Assembly: GCF_020172085.1 (NCBI RefSeq)
Contig: NZ_JAIVAT010000007.1
Span: 682,001 to 746,000 of the forward strand
Reading direction: 5' to 3'
Source: Rossellomorea aquimaris
Lineage (GTDB): Bacteria; Bacillota; Bacilli; Bacillales; Bacillaceae_B
Length of the DNA: 64,000 bases
Shown here in pieces: positions 33,737 to 41,494 of the stretch. The notes under the pieces are model-generated. The model worked only from the letters and a program-made list of their open reading frames with translations. It did no database searches and was not told the origin of the DNA. The translations under genes and the position numbers were made by a program. Numbering within the stretch: position 1 is the stretch's first letter; the number at the start of each line of letters is the position of its first letter.

Positions 33737-33755
33737 TTTATTGAAAAACAATAAA
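33737..33755. promoter_or_regulatory. 19-bp palindrome before the DUF2975-yozG operon
   Basis: TTTATTG-AAAAA-CAATAAA, 44 bases before the start at 33800. Same arms and spacing as at 20787-20805. Likely autoregulatory site of the YozG-like protein. Confidence 0.68.
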
Positions 33756-33799
33756 TCCTATGGTAAATTCATACTATATTATCTAGCGAGGTGCTATGT

Positions 33800-34273
33800 A
33801 TGAAACGGGAAACGAATCTTTTGAAGATTGCTCTTTTTCTTATCGGGGCTCCCATTGCAGCTTTATGCTTCATTGGGTTACCTATAGTCGCTATAGATGC
33901 AGCAGGTTCAAGTCTGGCCTATGTAGTCTATGGGTTATTGGCCGTGATGTATTCGTCGGCGATTCCTTTCTTCACCGCATTGTTTCAGGCTTACAAACTG
34001 TTAAAGTATATTGATCTAAACAATGCGTTCTCGGAATCATCCATTAAAGCGTTGAAGACGATCAAAACATGTGCCATTGTGATCAGTTTCTTCTATGTGT
34101 TGGGAATGCCGCTCTTTTATGCGGTGGCACAAGTGGAAGACGCGCCAGGTGTCATCTTAATCGGTTTGATCATTGTCTTCGGTTCAGCCGTGATTGCCGT
34201 CTTTGCCGCCGTCCTGCAGAAGCTTCTGAAAAATGCCATTGAAATCAAATCTGAAAATGATTTAACGGTCTGA
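33800..34273 (+). CDS. yoaS: DUF2975 membrane protein (YoaS-like)
   Basis: 157 residues from the ATG at 33800 (GAGGTG at 33788-33793); a GTG at 33791 would lie in that site. Four membrane spans. Strong similarity to the 20270 copy. Followed by a YozG-type regulator and a DUF817 protein, the gene order I associate with B. subtilis yoaS-yozG-yoaT. Function unknown; DUF2975 genes usually sit next to a YozG regulator. Confidence 0.82.
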   Translation: MKRETNLLKIALFLIGAPIAALCFIGLPIVAIDAAGSSLAYVVYGLLAVMYSSAIPFFTALFQAYKLLKYIDLNNAFSESSIKALKTIKTCAIVISFFYVLGMPLFYAVAQVEDAPGVILIGLIIVFGSAVIAVFAAVLQKLLKNAIEIKSENDLTV

Positions 34274-34282
34274 GGTGAGAAT

Positions 34283-34507
34283 ATGGCGATTATTATTAAT
34301 ATTGATGTAATGCTTGCAAAACGGAAAATGAGTGTGACGGAGCTTTCGGAAAAGGTGGGGATCACCATGGCGAACCTGTCGATTTTGAAAAATGGAAAGG
34401 CAAAGGCGGTTCGATTATCCACCCTTGAGGCGATCTGCAAGGCCCTCGACTGTCAGCCGGGGGATCTGCTGGAGTATCAACGGGATGATGATGCAGGAGA
34501 ATCATGA
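34283..34507 (+). CDS. yozG: YozG-like Xre/Cro-type repressor
   Basis: 74 residues, a single HTH: LAKRKMSVTELSEKVGITMANLSILKNGKAKAVRLSTLEAICKALDCQPGDLLEY with hyphen-free runs split by function: the recognition region is around TMANLSILKNG. Typical stand-alone YozG-type regulator. The palindrome at 33737 is its probable operator. Overlaps the DUF817 gene by 4 bases (ATGA). Confidence 0.85.
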   Translation: MAIIINIDVMLAKRKMSVTELSEKVGITMANLSILKNGKAKAVRLSTLEAICKALDCQPGDLLEYQRDDDAGES

Positions 34508-35304
34508 TGACTAGAGCAGTCAAACAACTTCTTCGCTTCGGCTGGGAGCAGGCACTTTCCTGTTTGTTTCCGGTTGTCATCTTTGCCTCTCTGGCCCTAA
34601 CCCAGATAATTCCGCTTCCATTTCTGCCGCGGTATGACTGGTTGCTTCTTATCTGCCTTCTGATGCAATGGGGGATGGTGAAGTCGGGTCTTGAAACCCG
34701 TGATGAACTGAAGGTGATCACATTGTTTCACATCATTGGACTTTGCCTTGAACTTTTTAAGGTACATATGGGCTCGTGGTCTTATCCTGGGGAAGGCTAT
34801 TCGAAACTGTTCGGTGTCCCTTTGTACAGCGGATTCATGTACGCCAGTGTCGCAAGTTACCTGTGCCAGGCGTGGAGGAGATTGAAGGTCGAGTTGATCC
34901 AGTGGCCGCCGTTTTGGCTCGTCGTTCTTCTTGCCGCTGCGATTTATTTGAACTTTTTTACCCATCATTACTGGATCGATATCCGCTGGTGGCTGTCTGG
35001 AATGGTCATCGTCGTCTTTTGGAGAACGTGGGTCGCTTATGAGGTGGGGCGGACACGTTACCACATGCCCCTTGCACTTTCTTTTGTCCTTATCGGCTTT
35101 TTTATCTGGATTGCTGAGAACATCGCCACATTCTTCGGCGCATGGGAATATCCGAATCAAACGGACGCCTGGAGCCTCGTGCATCTTGGGAAGGTTAGCT
35201 CATGGCTCCTGCTTGTCATCGTCAGCTTTTTGATTGTGGCAACGTTGAAGCGAGTGAAGGGGAAAAGTTCTGTGGCCCATATAAGTACGAGTCAATCTTT
35301 ATAA
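34504..35304 (+). CDS. yoaT: DUF817 membrane protein (YoaT-like)
   Basis: 266 residues, about eight membrane spans. Conserved DUF817 pattern: LLLICLLMQWGMVKSGLET, HMGSWSYPGEGYSKLFGVPLYSGFMYASVASY, ITEN-like WIAENIATFFGAWEYPNQ. Function unknown. It closes the DUF2975-YozG-DUF817 operon. An ATG at 34507 is equally possible. Confidence 0.84.
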   Translation: MMTRAVKQLLRFGWEQALSCLFPVVIFASLALTQIIPLPFLPRYDWLLLICLLMQWGMVKSGLETRDELKVITLFHIIGLCLELFKVHMGSWSYPGEGYSKLFGVPLYSGFMYASVASYLCQAWRRLKVELIQWPPFWLVVLLAAAIYLNFFTHHYWIDIRWWLSGMVIVVFWRTWVAYEVGRTRYHMPLALSFVLIGFFIWIAENIATFFGAWEYPNQTDAWSLVHLGKVSSWLLLVIVSFLIVATLKRVKGKSSVAHISTSQSL

Positions 35305-35320
35305 TATTCAACAAGCATAG

Positions 35321-35355
35321 ACGACCAGTGGTTCAAGAGCCACAGGTCGTTTTTA
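35321..35355 (+). terminator. Terminator of the yoaS-yozG-yoaT operon
   Basis: Arms ACGACCAGTGG and CCACAGGTCGT (one A-A mismatch), loop TTCAAGAG, then TTTTT. Confidence 0.8.
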
Positions 35356-35465
35356 CTCTTAAAAAGTTTTGAATATCCTAAAAGAAAGAAAGCAAAATAA
35401 AATAGTGAGTCTGCTTGATTCCAGGTATACCGTGTGAAAAACATATGACAAAGGAGGGTGAAAGG

Positions 35466-35588
35466 ATGTCTAAGAAAAAGAACAAAGAACTTCAGCATAA
35501 CAAGGCTATGCCTAAGTCCGATGTTGAATTTGCTCAGAACGGTCTTGAGAAAGTAGCGATGAAAGCACAGGAGCGTAAGAATAAGTAA
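35466..35588 (+). CDS. 40-residue basic microprotein, possible spore protein
   Basis: ATG at 35466 after AAAGGAGGG. Lysine-rich soluble chain starting MSKKKNKELQHNKAMPK and continuing SDVEFAQNGLEKVAMKAQERKNK. The composition and the DVEFA segment recall small acid-soluble or YfhD-type spore proteins, at low certainty. It has its own terminator downstream. Confidence 0.55.
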   Translation: MSKKKNKELQHNKAMPKSDVEFAQNGLEKVAMKAQERKNK

Positions 35589-35607
35589 GGTATAAAGTTT
35601 TAACAGG

Positions 35608-35657
35608 GATAGATCCCTTGGTGCGCCATTTCAAAGCCCCAAGGGATCTGTCTTTTT
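35608..35657 (+). terminator. Terminator of the 40-residue ORF
   Basis: Arms GATAGATCCCTTGG (35608-35621) and CCAAGGGATCTGTC (35639-35652) with one G-U, loop about 17, then Ts. Confidence 0.88.
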
Positions 35658-35838
35658 TGAATAACTTGGAACCTTCAGCGAACTGATACGTACATGTATT
35701 AACATGAAAATGAGTGGAACCCAAAGGGACTGCGTATCGCGGCAGTGGTGATTGCACTTGAGAGGACCATATTCATGGCGCTATGCTAGTTCTATTAACG
35801 TCCGTGTATCTATTCAAGAACAGGAGGCTCTTGGAATA

Positions 35839-36693
35839 ATGGAAGAGAAGTATATCTTGATCAATGGAAGGAATGTTTTCGTCAAACAAAAAGGAGAAGG
35901 AGAGCCAATACTATTCCTCCATGGTGGACCAGGGGGGAGTCTTGAATATTTTCTCCCACATATGGAACCCCTTGCGGAAGATTTTCAGATCATTTTATAT
36001 GACCAAACGGGGTGTGGAAATTCTGCAGTAGAGGAAGGTCATACATATTCAATTGCTGATGAAGTCAACAATCTTGAAGAAATCAGAAAAGTCCTCAACC
36101 TGGAGAAGATGACCCTTTTCGGCGAGTCGTGGGGCAGCATCCTCGCCCTTTCGTATGCGGCAAAGTATCCGGAACACATTAATCAGTTGATACTGACCGC
36201 CGCCGTCGGCCTAAGCTCAAATGATTATCGGGCTTTCAAACAAAACCTCCTCCAAAAACTCGGTGTTTATAAGAAAATGCTTCTCGGATGGTATTCTTTT
36301 TCCTCTCTTTTCAGTATTAATGCCTCAAGTAAGCTAGAGGAACTACTGGATCCCTATTATGTGTATTCTAGCGATTCATTAAAAAAGAAAAAAGAGATTT
36401 CATACAACAAGAATGCTCTTAAAAACATAGGGAAGGAACTGGAACAACATTATAACCTGATCCCATCCTTGCCTGAGCTACGTTCCCTTCCCATCTTAAT
36501 CGCACAAGGATCACATGACATTATAACGCCTGCATATTTGGAAGGAAATGTGCTGACCCATTTGCCGAATGCCACCCTCACTGAAATTGAAGAAAGTGGT
36601 CATTGGACCATCCTTGAACAGCCCGAGAAGATGGAGAAGTTGATTCGGTCCACCATGCTTACTAAAGGGGCAGATGCTCAGATTCACGTGTGA
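35839..36693 (+). CDS. Alpha/beta hydrolase, proline-iminopeptidase-like
   Basis: 284 residues from the ATG at 35839, with CAGGAGGC 11 bases upstream. HGGPGG oxyanion motif, nucleophile Ser in GESWGS, QGSHDIITP with the acid Asp, and GHWTILEQP with the catalytic His. The HGGPGG motif and overall length fit S33 prolyl iminopeptidase relatives; the activity is not shown. The 180 bases upstream, after the small ORF's terminator, hold no gene I can support. Confidence 0.82.
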   Translation: MEEKYILINGRNVFVKQKGEGEPILFLHGGPGGSLEYFLPHMEPLAEDFQIILYDQTGCGNSAVEEGHTYSIADEVNNLEEIRKVLNLEKMTLFGESWGSILALSYAAKYPEHINQLILTAAVGLSSNDYRAFKQNLLQKLGVYKKMLLGWYSFSSLFSINASSKLEELLDPYYVYSSDSLKKKKEISYNKNALKNIGKELEQHYNLIPSLPELRSLPILIAQGSHDIITPAYLEGNVLTHLPNATLTEIEESGHWTILEQPEKMEKLIRSTMLTKGADAQIHV

Positions 36694-36730
36694 AAAAGGA
36701 ATCCTTCTCTCAACAGAAAGGATTCTTTTT
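36694..36730 (+). terminator. Terminator after the S33-like hydrolase
   Basis: Arms GAATCCTT (36699-36706) and AAGGATTC (36718-36725), then TTTTT. The stop codon is at its base. Confidence 0.8.
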
Positions 36731-36741
36731 CATAAAAACGG

Positions 36742-36776
36742 TTGACATCTCTAACTGTAAATATTATTATTACAGT
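36742..36776 (+). promoter_or_regulatory. spx-like promoter with Rrf2 operator 1
   Basis: TTGACA (36742-36747), 17-bp spacer, TATTAT (36765-36770). The 23-bp site ACTGTAA-N9-TTACAGT at 36754-36776 overlaps the -10 element, a repressor position. Confidence 0.75.
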
Positions 36777-36852
36777 GTACCCGCAACAAGGGTTATATTT
36801 TAAAACATAACTGTTACTTTTTTTATTACATTTAGAAGGAGTGTGTAAACAC

Positions 36853-37248
36853 ATGGTCAATTTATTTCTGACACCAAGCTGTACGTCCTGCCGGAAAGCA
36901 AGAGCGTGGCTTGACGAACATTCAATACCTTATGTGGAACGTAACATGCTGACAGAACCGTTGACACCTGATGAGATCAAGTCGATTCTTCGCCTGACGG
37001 AAAATGGAACAGAGGACATCATTTCCAAACAATCAAAGGCGTATCAGGAGTTGAAGGTAGACATTGATTCGTTGCCACTCCAGGACTTATATACATTAAT
37101 CAGAGAAAACCCGCTTATGCTGAAAAGACCGATCATGCTGGATGAAAAAAGACTACAGATCGGCTATAACGATGAAGAAATCCGCAGCTTTCTTCCAAGG
37201 AAAGTACGTAACTTCGAATATCATGAGCTGCAAAAGCTGGCCAACTGA
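36853..37248 (+). CDS. spx: Spx-family redox regulator
   Basis: 131 residues from the ATG at 36853 (AGAAGGAG 11 bases upstream); the GTG at 36841 is weaker. The N-terminal redox switch CTSC (Cys10, Cys13) has the standard Spx spacing. The conserved ArsC-like core includes [32 protein letters not shown]. Spx proteins bind the RNA polymerase alpha subunit and activate thiol-stress genes. An Rrf2 gene follows, an arrangement like the SaiR-controlled spxA2 of B. anthracis. Confidence 0.92.
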   Translation: MVNLFLTPSCTSCRKARAWLDEHSIPYVERNMLTEPLTPDEIKSILRLTENGTEDIISKQSKAYQELKVDIDSLPLQDLYTLIRENPLMLKRPIMLDEKRLQIGYNDEEIRSFLPRKVRNFEYHELQKLAN

Positions 37249-37263
37249 CGATAAACGGGATTC

Positions 37264-37298
37264 TTGACAGTCTAAACTGTAAAAGATACCATTACAGT
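37264..37298 (+). promoter_or_regulatory. rrf2 promoter with operator 2
   Basis: TTGACA (37264-37269), 17-bp spacer, TACCAT (37287-37292). ACTGTAA-N9-TTACAGT at 37276-37298 covers the -10 element. Confidence 0.75.
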
Positions 37299-37321
37299 AA
37301 CATCCGTGAAGGAGGCAGGCT

Positions 37322-37738
37322 ATGAATAGCAACTTTACCTTAGCCATCCACAGTTTAACGTATCTGGCCCTGCAAACGGATCGCATGTCGACAAGCGATG
37401 CGATTTCAGAAAGTGCCGGCGTGCATCCGGTCCGGATCCGCAAAGTCCTTAGCCTTTTGAAAAAGCAGGGATTTATCGCATCCAAAGAAGGAACAGGCGG
37501 CGGATTCATCTTTGCACGGGAGTTGAGCGACATCAATCTGTGGGACATATACAAAATCACCTCAGAAGGGGCCTTGCAGCCGAAATGCACAGCCGCAAAC
37601 GAACGGTGTCTCATCGGTGCGAATATGAAACATGTCCTTTTCCAGATTTTCCTTGGAGCAGAAGAGAAACTGGGCGATTATTTAAAGGACTACACCATTA
37701 AAGACATCGTCGATATGATCAATCAGGAGAAAGCGTAA
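37322..37738 (+). CDS. Rrf2-family repressor (SaiR-like)
   Basis: 138 residues. Winged HTH with STSDAISESAGVHPVRIRKVLSLLKKQGFIASKEGTGGGF and a C-terminal helical part. Cysteines in PKCTAANERCL may sense redox or metal; there is no full three-Cys cluster motif of iron-sulfur Rrf2 proteins, only two. The 23-bp site overlaps its own promoter and those of spx and the following gene, so it probably represses all three. Analogy to B. anthracis SaiR, which represses spxA2, is strong. Confidence 0.85.
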   Translation: MNSNFTLAIHSLTYLALQTDRMSTSDAISESAGVHPVRIRKVLSLLKKQGFIASKEGTGGGFIFARELSDINLWDIYKITSEGALQPKCTAANERCLIGANMKHVLFQIFLGAEEKLGDYLKDYTIKDIVDMINQEKA

Positions 37739-37757
37739 AAGGCTTTCTTGCTCTATA

Positions 37758-37780
37758 AATGTAACAAATATTATTACAGT
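37758..37780 (+). promoter_or_regulatory. Rrf2 operator 3 before the IDEAL-domain gene
   Basis: AATGTAA-N9-TTACAGT at 37758-37780, one mismatch from sites 1 and 2 and the same 9-bp spacing. Confidence 0.7.
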
Positions 37781-37797
37781 TGAGAAGGTGAAAGAAT

Positions 37798-38130
37798 ATG
37801 TCAAACCAACCATCTATCTTAAAAACCGGCGATTGGATCAAGGGTACCTTACTTACAGGTGAACTGGTCATCGGCTATATAGAGAACCTGGACGCCAAAG
37901 GCAATGCCGTAAAAGCGAAAATCGTGACCAGCGACAATAAGACCATCGAAGGGAAGACCATCCCTCTATTGAACAGACAGATCAAAAAAATCCCGGATAC
38001 CCATATCAAGAATAAGGAGCAGATCCAGTTCCTCATTGACCTTGCCTTGGAAACGGGAGATGAAGAGTGGTTTATTGAATTGACAACGAAGCTGAATTCC
38101 ATGAGGGAGCTTGCACAGGGAGTGTCTTGA
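37798..38130 (+). CDS. IDEAL-domain protein in the spx-rrf2 cluster
   Basis: 110 residues. The C-terminal IDLALETGDEEWFIELTTKLN matches the IDEAL domain; an N-terminal beta-rich part (DWIKGTLLTGELVIGYIENLD) is less familiar. IDEAL domains occur as small C-terminal modules in Bacillales proteins. Its operator ties it to the thiol-stress response. AGAAGGTGAAAG site upstream. Confidence 0.72.
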   Translation: MSNQPSILKTGDWIKGTLLTGELVIGYIENLDAKGNAVKAKIVTSDNKTIEGKTIPLLNRQIKKIPDTHIKNKEQIQFLIDLALETGDEEWFIELTTKLNSMRELAQGVS

Positions 38131-38146
38131 TTGTCATAAAAGTATC

Positions 38147-38178
38147 AAAGCTGAAGAGAAGGACTCTTCAGCTTTTTC
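38147..38178 (+). terminator. Terminator after the spx-rrf2-IDEAL cluster
   Basis: Perfect arms AAAGCTGAAGAG (38147-38158) and CTCTTCAGCTTT (38164-38175), then Ts. Confidence 0.9.
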
Positions 38179-38194
38179 TTGTTCAGTTGGCAAA

Positions 38195-38230
38195 TAAAAA
38201 AGAACCCGTCCCAAATTCAGGAACAGGTTC
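38195..38230 (-). terminator. Terminator of the zinc dehydrogenase gene
   Basis: On the minus strand GAACCTGTTCC and GGGACGGGTTC pair (with G-U) and are followed by a T-run. Confidence 0.78.
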
Positions 38231-38238
38231 ATTGATGA

Positions 38239-39282
38239 TTAAAGATTTGACCGTTTAGGCGTTACAAGGATCTTACACTGTGACCGGTCGTTGATCACCG
38301 TTTCAAATCCTTCTTCCACAATGTCATCTAAATGGATTTTCTTTGTGATGACGAATTCTTCATTAATCATGCCTTGAGAAAGTAATTCAATGACTTTAGG
38401 GTAAACGTTCATATATGTCATGGACGTTGAGATCTTAACGTTTTTACGAACCGCAATGTTCGGGTTGAACGTGACAGGCTTTTCCCATAGGCTGATGACT
38501 TTTAATTCACCATTAAATTTTGTACTAAGGTATGCTGCTTCAAATGTCGGTTGAACACCTGCCACTTCATACACAACATCTGCACCTTTCCCATTTGTTA
38601 AAGCGTAAATCGTTTCAACAGGGTTGTTCTCTATCGGATTAATCGCATGAGTAGCTCCGACTTTTAGTGCTGTTTCAAGACGTTTTTCTGCAATTTCAAC
38701 CACGATGATTTTCGAAGCACCCGCAGCTTTTAGTGCTTGAATCAATAGTAATCCAATAGGACCTGCCCCGAAAACGGCGACTTCATCACCAAATGAAAAT
38801 TGGCTTGAACGAATCGCTTGTGTGACAACGGATACTGGCTCAACAAGTGAGGCAAGTTCTAAACTCATCGCATCAGGAATTTTGTGTATACGTTCCATTG
38901 GAGCGACTACATATTCTGCAAAGCCGCCATCCTCATTGATCAGTCCGATGAACCCTCCGTTTTCACATACATTGTAATGTCCTGTTAGACAAGATTCACA
39001 CGTCCCGCATGGAAGAACGGGTTCAATCACTACTCGCTCTCCAACTGCAACGGTTGTGACATCTCCTCCAATCTCTACAACTTTTCCTGAAAATTCATGC
39101 CCCATGATAACTTCAGAATTGTCTGCTGGAATCATTAAAGGACCCGCAACATATTCATGCATATCACTTCCGCAAATCCCGCACCATTCAACTTCTACTC
39201 TTACCTCATTTGCCTTTGGTGTTGGAATTGGTGTTTCAACCACTCGAATATCTTTTGGTCCAAAAAATTTAGCTGCTTTCAT
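38239..39282 (-). CDS. Zinc-dependent alcohol/butanediol dehydrogenase-like
   Basis: 347 residues. Medium-chain dehydrogenase: catalytic zinc residues in WCGICGSDMHEY and GHEFSGKVVE, a structural zinc Cys set CGTCESCLTGHYNVC (absent in B. subtilis BdhA), and GAGPIGLLLIQALKAAG for NAD. The end SMTYMNVYPKVIELL resembles 2,3-butanediol/sorbitol dehydrogenases. The substrate could be butanediol or a polyol. A cre-like site 77 bp upstream suggests carbon-catabolite control. Confidence 0.8.
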   Translation of the reverse strand: MKAAKFFGPKDIRVVETPIPTPKANEVRVEVEWCGICGSDMHEYVAGPLMIPADNSEVIMGHEFSGKVVEIGGDVTTVAVGERVVIEPVLPCGTCESCLTGHYNVCENGGFIGLINEDGGFAEYVVAPMERIHKIPDAMSLELASLVEPVSVVTQAIRSSQFSFGDEVAVFGAGPIGLLLIQALKAAGASKIIVVEIAEKRLETALKVGATHAINPIENNPVETIYALTNGKGADVVYEVAGVQPTFEAAYLSTKFNGELKVISLWEKPVTFNPNIAVRKNVKISTSMTYMNVYPKVIELLSQGMINEEFVITKKIHLDDIVEEGFETVINDRSQCKILVTPKRSNL

Positions 39283-39358
39283 ATATCCTACTCCATTCTG
39301 ATGATTTATTTTGTGTATCGCTAATATAAGGCTTTACTATTCAATAACGCTCCTCTAA

Positions 39359-39372
39359 TGAAAGCGCTCACT
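39359..39372. promoter_or_regulatory. cre site (CcpA) before the dehydrogenase gene
   Basis: TGAAAGCGCTCACT matches the Bacillus cre consensus TGWAANCGNTNWCA at 13 of 14 positions. Confidence 0.6.
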
Positions 39373-39576
39373 CATAGGGTATAGCCTAATGGACCATGAC
39401 ACAACCAATGATCTGAATGGATTTGTTTAATATTAAACACTTTCTTGGATTTTGTTTAAAAAAAGTGGGACGATTCTCTCTGTCAGCCACTACCTCCTTT
39501 AAACTTCTGGGCTAAGCGTGATGACAAGAGGTATAATAAAGATAATTAGATACAGAAAACAAGAGGCTGATTTCAT

Positions 39577-40143
39577 ATGGACCGACGAATCATCAAAACA
39601 AAAAAATCAATTAAGGATGCCCTGCTTACAGTTTCGGCCGTAAAAGGAGTGGGGGCTGTAACGGTTCAGGATATTATTAATGAAGCGAACATCAATCGAG
39701 CCACCTTTTATTATCATTACAAGGATAAGGTGGATTTACTTCAGGTCATAATCGAGGAAACATTGGAGGGGTTGGCGCAAGAACTGGTCGTTCCCGTTCA
39801 TGTTGATTCCTTTGCAGATGTTGTCTATCCCCCCATTCGTTCAACATTTGAACATGTTAAAAAGTATATTGAAGTGTATCAAATCACTTTAAGTAAAAAG
39901 GGGATACCTGAATTCCGCTGGGAAATGTTAAGTATCATTAAAGAATCCGTTCGTGATAATATCGATCAATTTAAGAAAAATAAACACGACATTACCGTTG
40001 ATTCGGAATTTCTGGTGAGCTATATTTCGGGTGCACTGGTCACATTAATTATCGATTGGGTCGAGCGTGATTTACCTGAATCAGCTGAATTGATGGCAGG
40101 GCAAATGGCTCGCGTCTTGACGGACGGGGTATATAAGAAATAG
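39577..40143 (+). CDS. TetR/AcrR-family regulator
   Basis: 188 residues. N-terminal HTH: TVQDIINEANINRATFYYHYKDKVDLLQ is the TetR recognition pattern. The C-terminal ligand domain ends ADGV-like LTDGVYKK and resembles the TetR_C group of dihydroxyacetone-kinase-type regulators. Divergent from the dehydrogenase gene, with 294 bases between. Target and ligand unknown. Confidence 0.88.
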   Translation: MDRRIIKTKKSIKDALLTVSAVKGVGAVTVQDIINEANINRATFYYHYKDKVDLLQVIIEETLEGLAQELVVPVHVDSFADVVYPPIRSTFEHVKKYIEVYQITLSKKGIPEFRWEMLSIIKESVRDNIDQFKKNKHDITVDSEFLVSYISGALVTLIIDWVERDLPESAELMAGQMARVLTDGVYKK

Positions 40144-40146
40144 TGA

Positions 40147-40199
40147 AGGGACCGACTCCGTGCAATAAAAGCTTTATTGTGCGGGAGCAGGTCCTTTTT
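40147..40199 (+). terminator. Long hairpin terminator after tetR
   Basis: AGGGACC pairs with GGTCCTT, and TGCAATAAA with TTTATTGTG-type arms inside, then Ts. Confidence 0.75.
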
Positions 40200-40290
40200 C
40201 AATGCAATATTCTATCAGTCTCAATCAAGCACAAAATGACAGGTGTGATACAAGCGGGGAGCGATATGATGGAATCAAGGAGGGATTGAT

Positions 40291-41319
40291 ATGTCTGGTT
40301 TCATCGTACGTATCGTTCAAACGCGAGGAGATTCATTTCAAATCGGATTAGAAACAGGTGAAGTATTGAGGAATTCACCCAATTTACATGTGCTCTCATC
40401 GATTACCAAACAAGAGATAGATATCTCTGAGATGCAGTCGATTTTTTCGACATTTGCTCCCCACTTGCTGGATGAGTTGGAGGGACTTGCGGAGGGATTC
40501 GGTATTTCATCCAAAAGGGCGGCCACCTTATTTAGTGGCTATGATATGCCGAAGACGGAAGCGATGGGTTGTTCAAGTCTATTGACTAAGGAGTATTATG
40601 TACGGAATTATGACTTTTCCCCAGACTTATATGACGGTGTTTTTAGTTTGATTCAGCCGAATCAGGCGTTTGCATCCGCAGGCTATAATCTTCAAGTCCT
40701 GGGAAGGCATGATGGGGTGAATGAGAAAGGTCTGGTTGCAGGATTACACTTCGTCAGTAACGATCGTTATCAAAAGGGAGTCTCACCATGGACAACGATA
40801 CGGATGGTGCTGGATACATGCTCTTCTCTTGAAGAAGCGGTGGCCATGCTGAAAGAGATTCCTCACTCTGCTTGTTATAATTTTTCTCTTGGAGACCGAC
40901 TTGGACACATGGCGGAGGTGGAAGCGAGTCCAGATGAAGTGATGGTCAGGTATGGGGAATCTTTTCTTTCATGTGTCAATCATTTTCAGGATGAACAAAT
41001 GAAAAGTAAAAATCGTCCTTCCATTGTTGGATCCCAGGAGCGGAATAAGCATTTACTGAGTCTAAAAGATAAGAAATGGTCCCATCAACATATGTTTGAA
41101 CACTTCAAACGAAAGGATTCTCCTATGTTCTTTACAGATTATGAGGATTTATTCGGCACTCTTCACACGTTTTCGTACTCGTACCAGGAGTCGAGAATCC
41201 TTACGACCATTGCAGGATGCAGGGATGTAATCGACTTGAACTTACAGGATTGGGTGAACGGGGAGGACATTCCCAAGGAAGAACTTATTGGTTATATCAA
41301 ACGAACAGAGAAAAGCTGA
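40291..41319 (+). CDS. C45-type acyltransferase/Ntn-hydrolase-like
   Basis: 342 residues, no signal peptide. The start of the Ntn core is at Cys94 in EAMGCSSL, which would become the N-terminal nucleophile after processing as in acyl-CoA:6-aminopenicillanate acyltransferase. Later DGVNEKGLVAGLHFVSND and SCVNHF elements fit the C45/choloylglycine hydrolase-like fold. The substrate is unknown. Good AAGGAGGG site. Confidence 0.8.
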   Translation: MSGFIVRIVQTRGDSFQIGLETGEVLRNSPNLHVLSSITKQEIDISEMQSIFSTFAPHLLDELEGLAEGFGISSKRAATLFSGYDMPKTEAMGCSSLLTKEYYVRNYDFSPDLYDGVFSLIQPNQAFASAGYNLQVLGRHDGVNEKGLVAGLHFVSNDRYQKGVSPWTTIRMVLDTCSSLEEAVAMLKEIPHSACYNFSLGDRLGHMAEVEASPDEVMVRYGESFLSCVNHFQDEQMKSKNRPSIVGSQERNKHLLSLKDKKWSHQHMFEHFKRKDSPMFFTDYEDLFGTLHTFSYSYQESRILTTIAGCRDVIDLNLQDWVNGEDIPKEELIGYIKRTEKS

Positions 41320-41348
41320 TTCCGTACTAAAACGGGATCAGCTTTTTC
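41311..41348 (+). terminator. Terminator overlapping the C45 gene stop
   Basis: Arms AAAAGCTGAT (41311-41320) and ATCAGCTTTT (41337-41346); the 5' arm contains the last codons. Confidence 0.85.
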
Positions 41349-41494
41349 TTCATTCAAAAGTCGTAGAACCCATCCACCCCAACGGCCGAAGATGCAGACA
41401 GTAAGGTTGAATATACTTAATTTATATTCAATTCGAATTATAGTGAATATTTCCTACTGTTGGTATAAAATAGAATTTTGTGAGGGGGTCAATC

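Noticed and set aside
34597-35184. 195-codon minus-strand frame opposite the DUF817 gene
   Set aside because: Antisense of a membrane protein; charged low-similarity composition.
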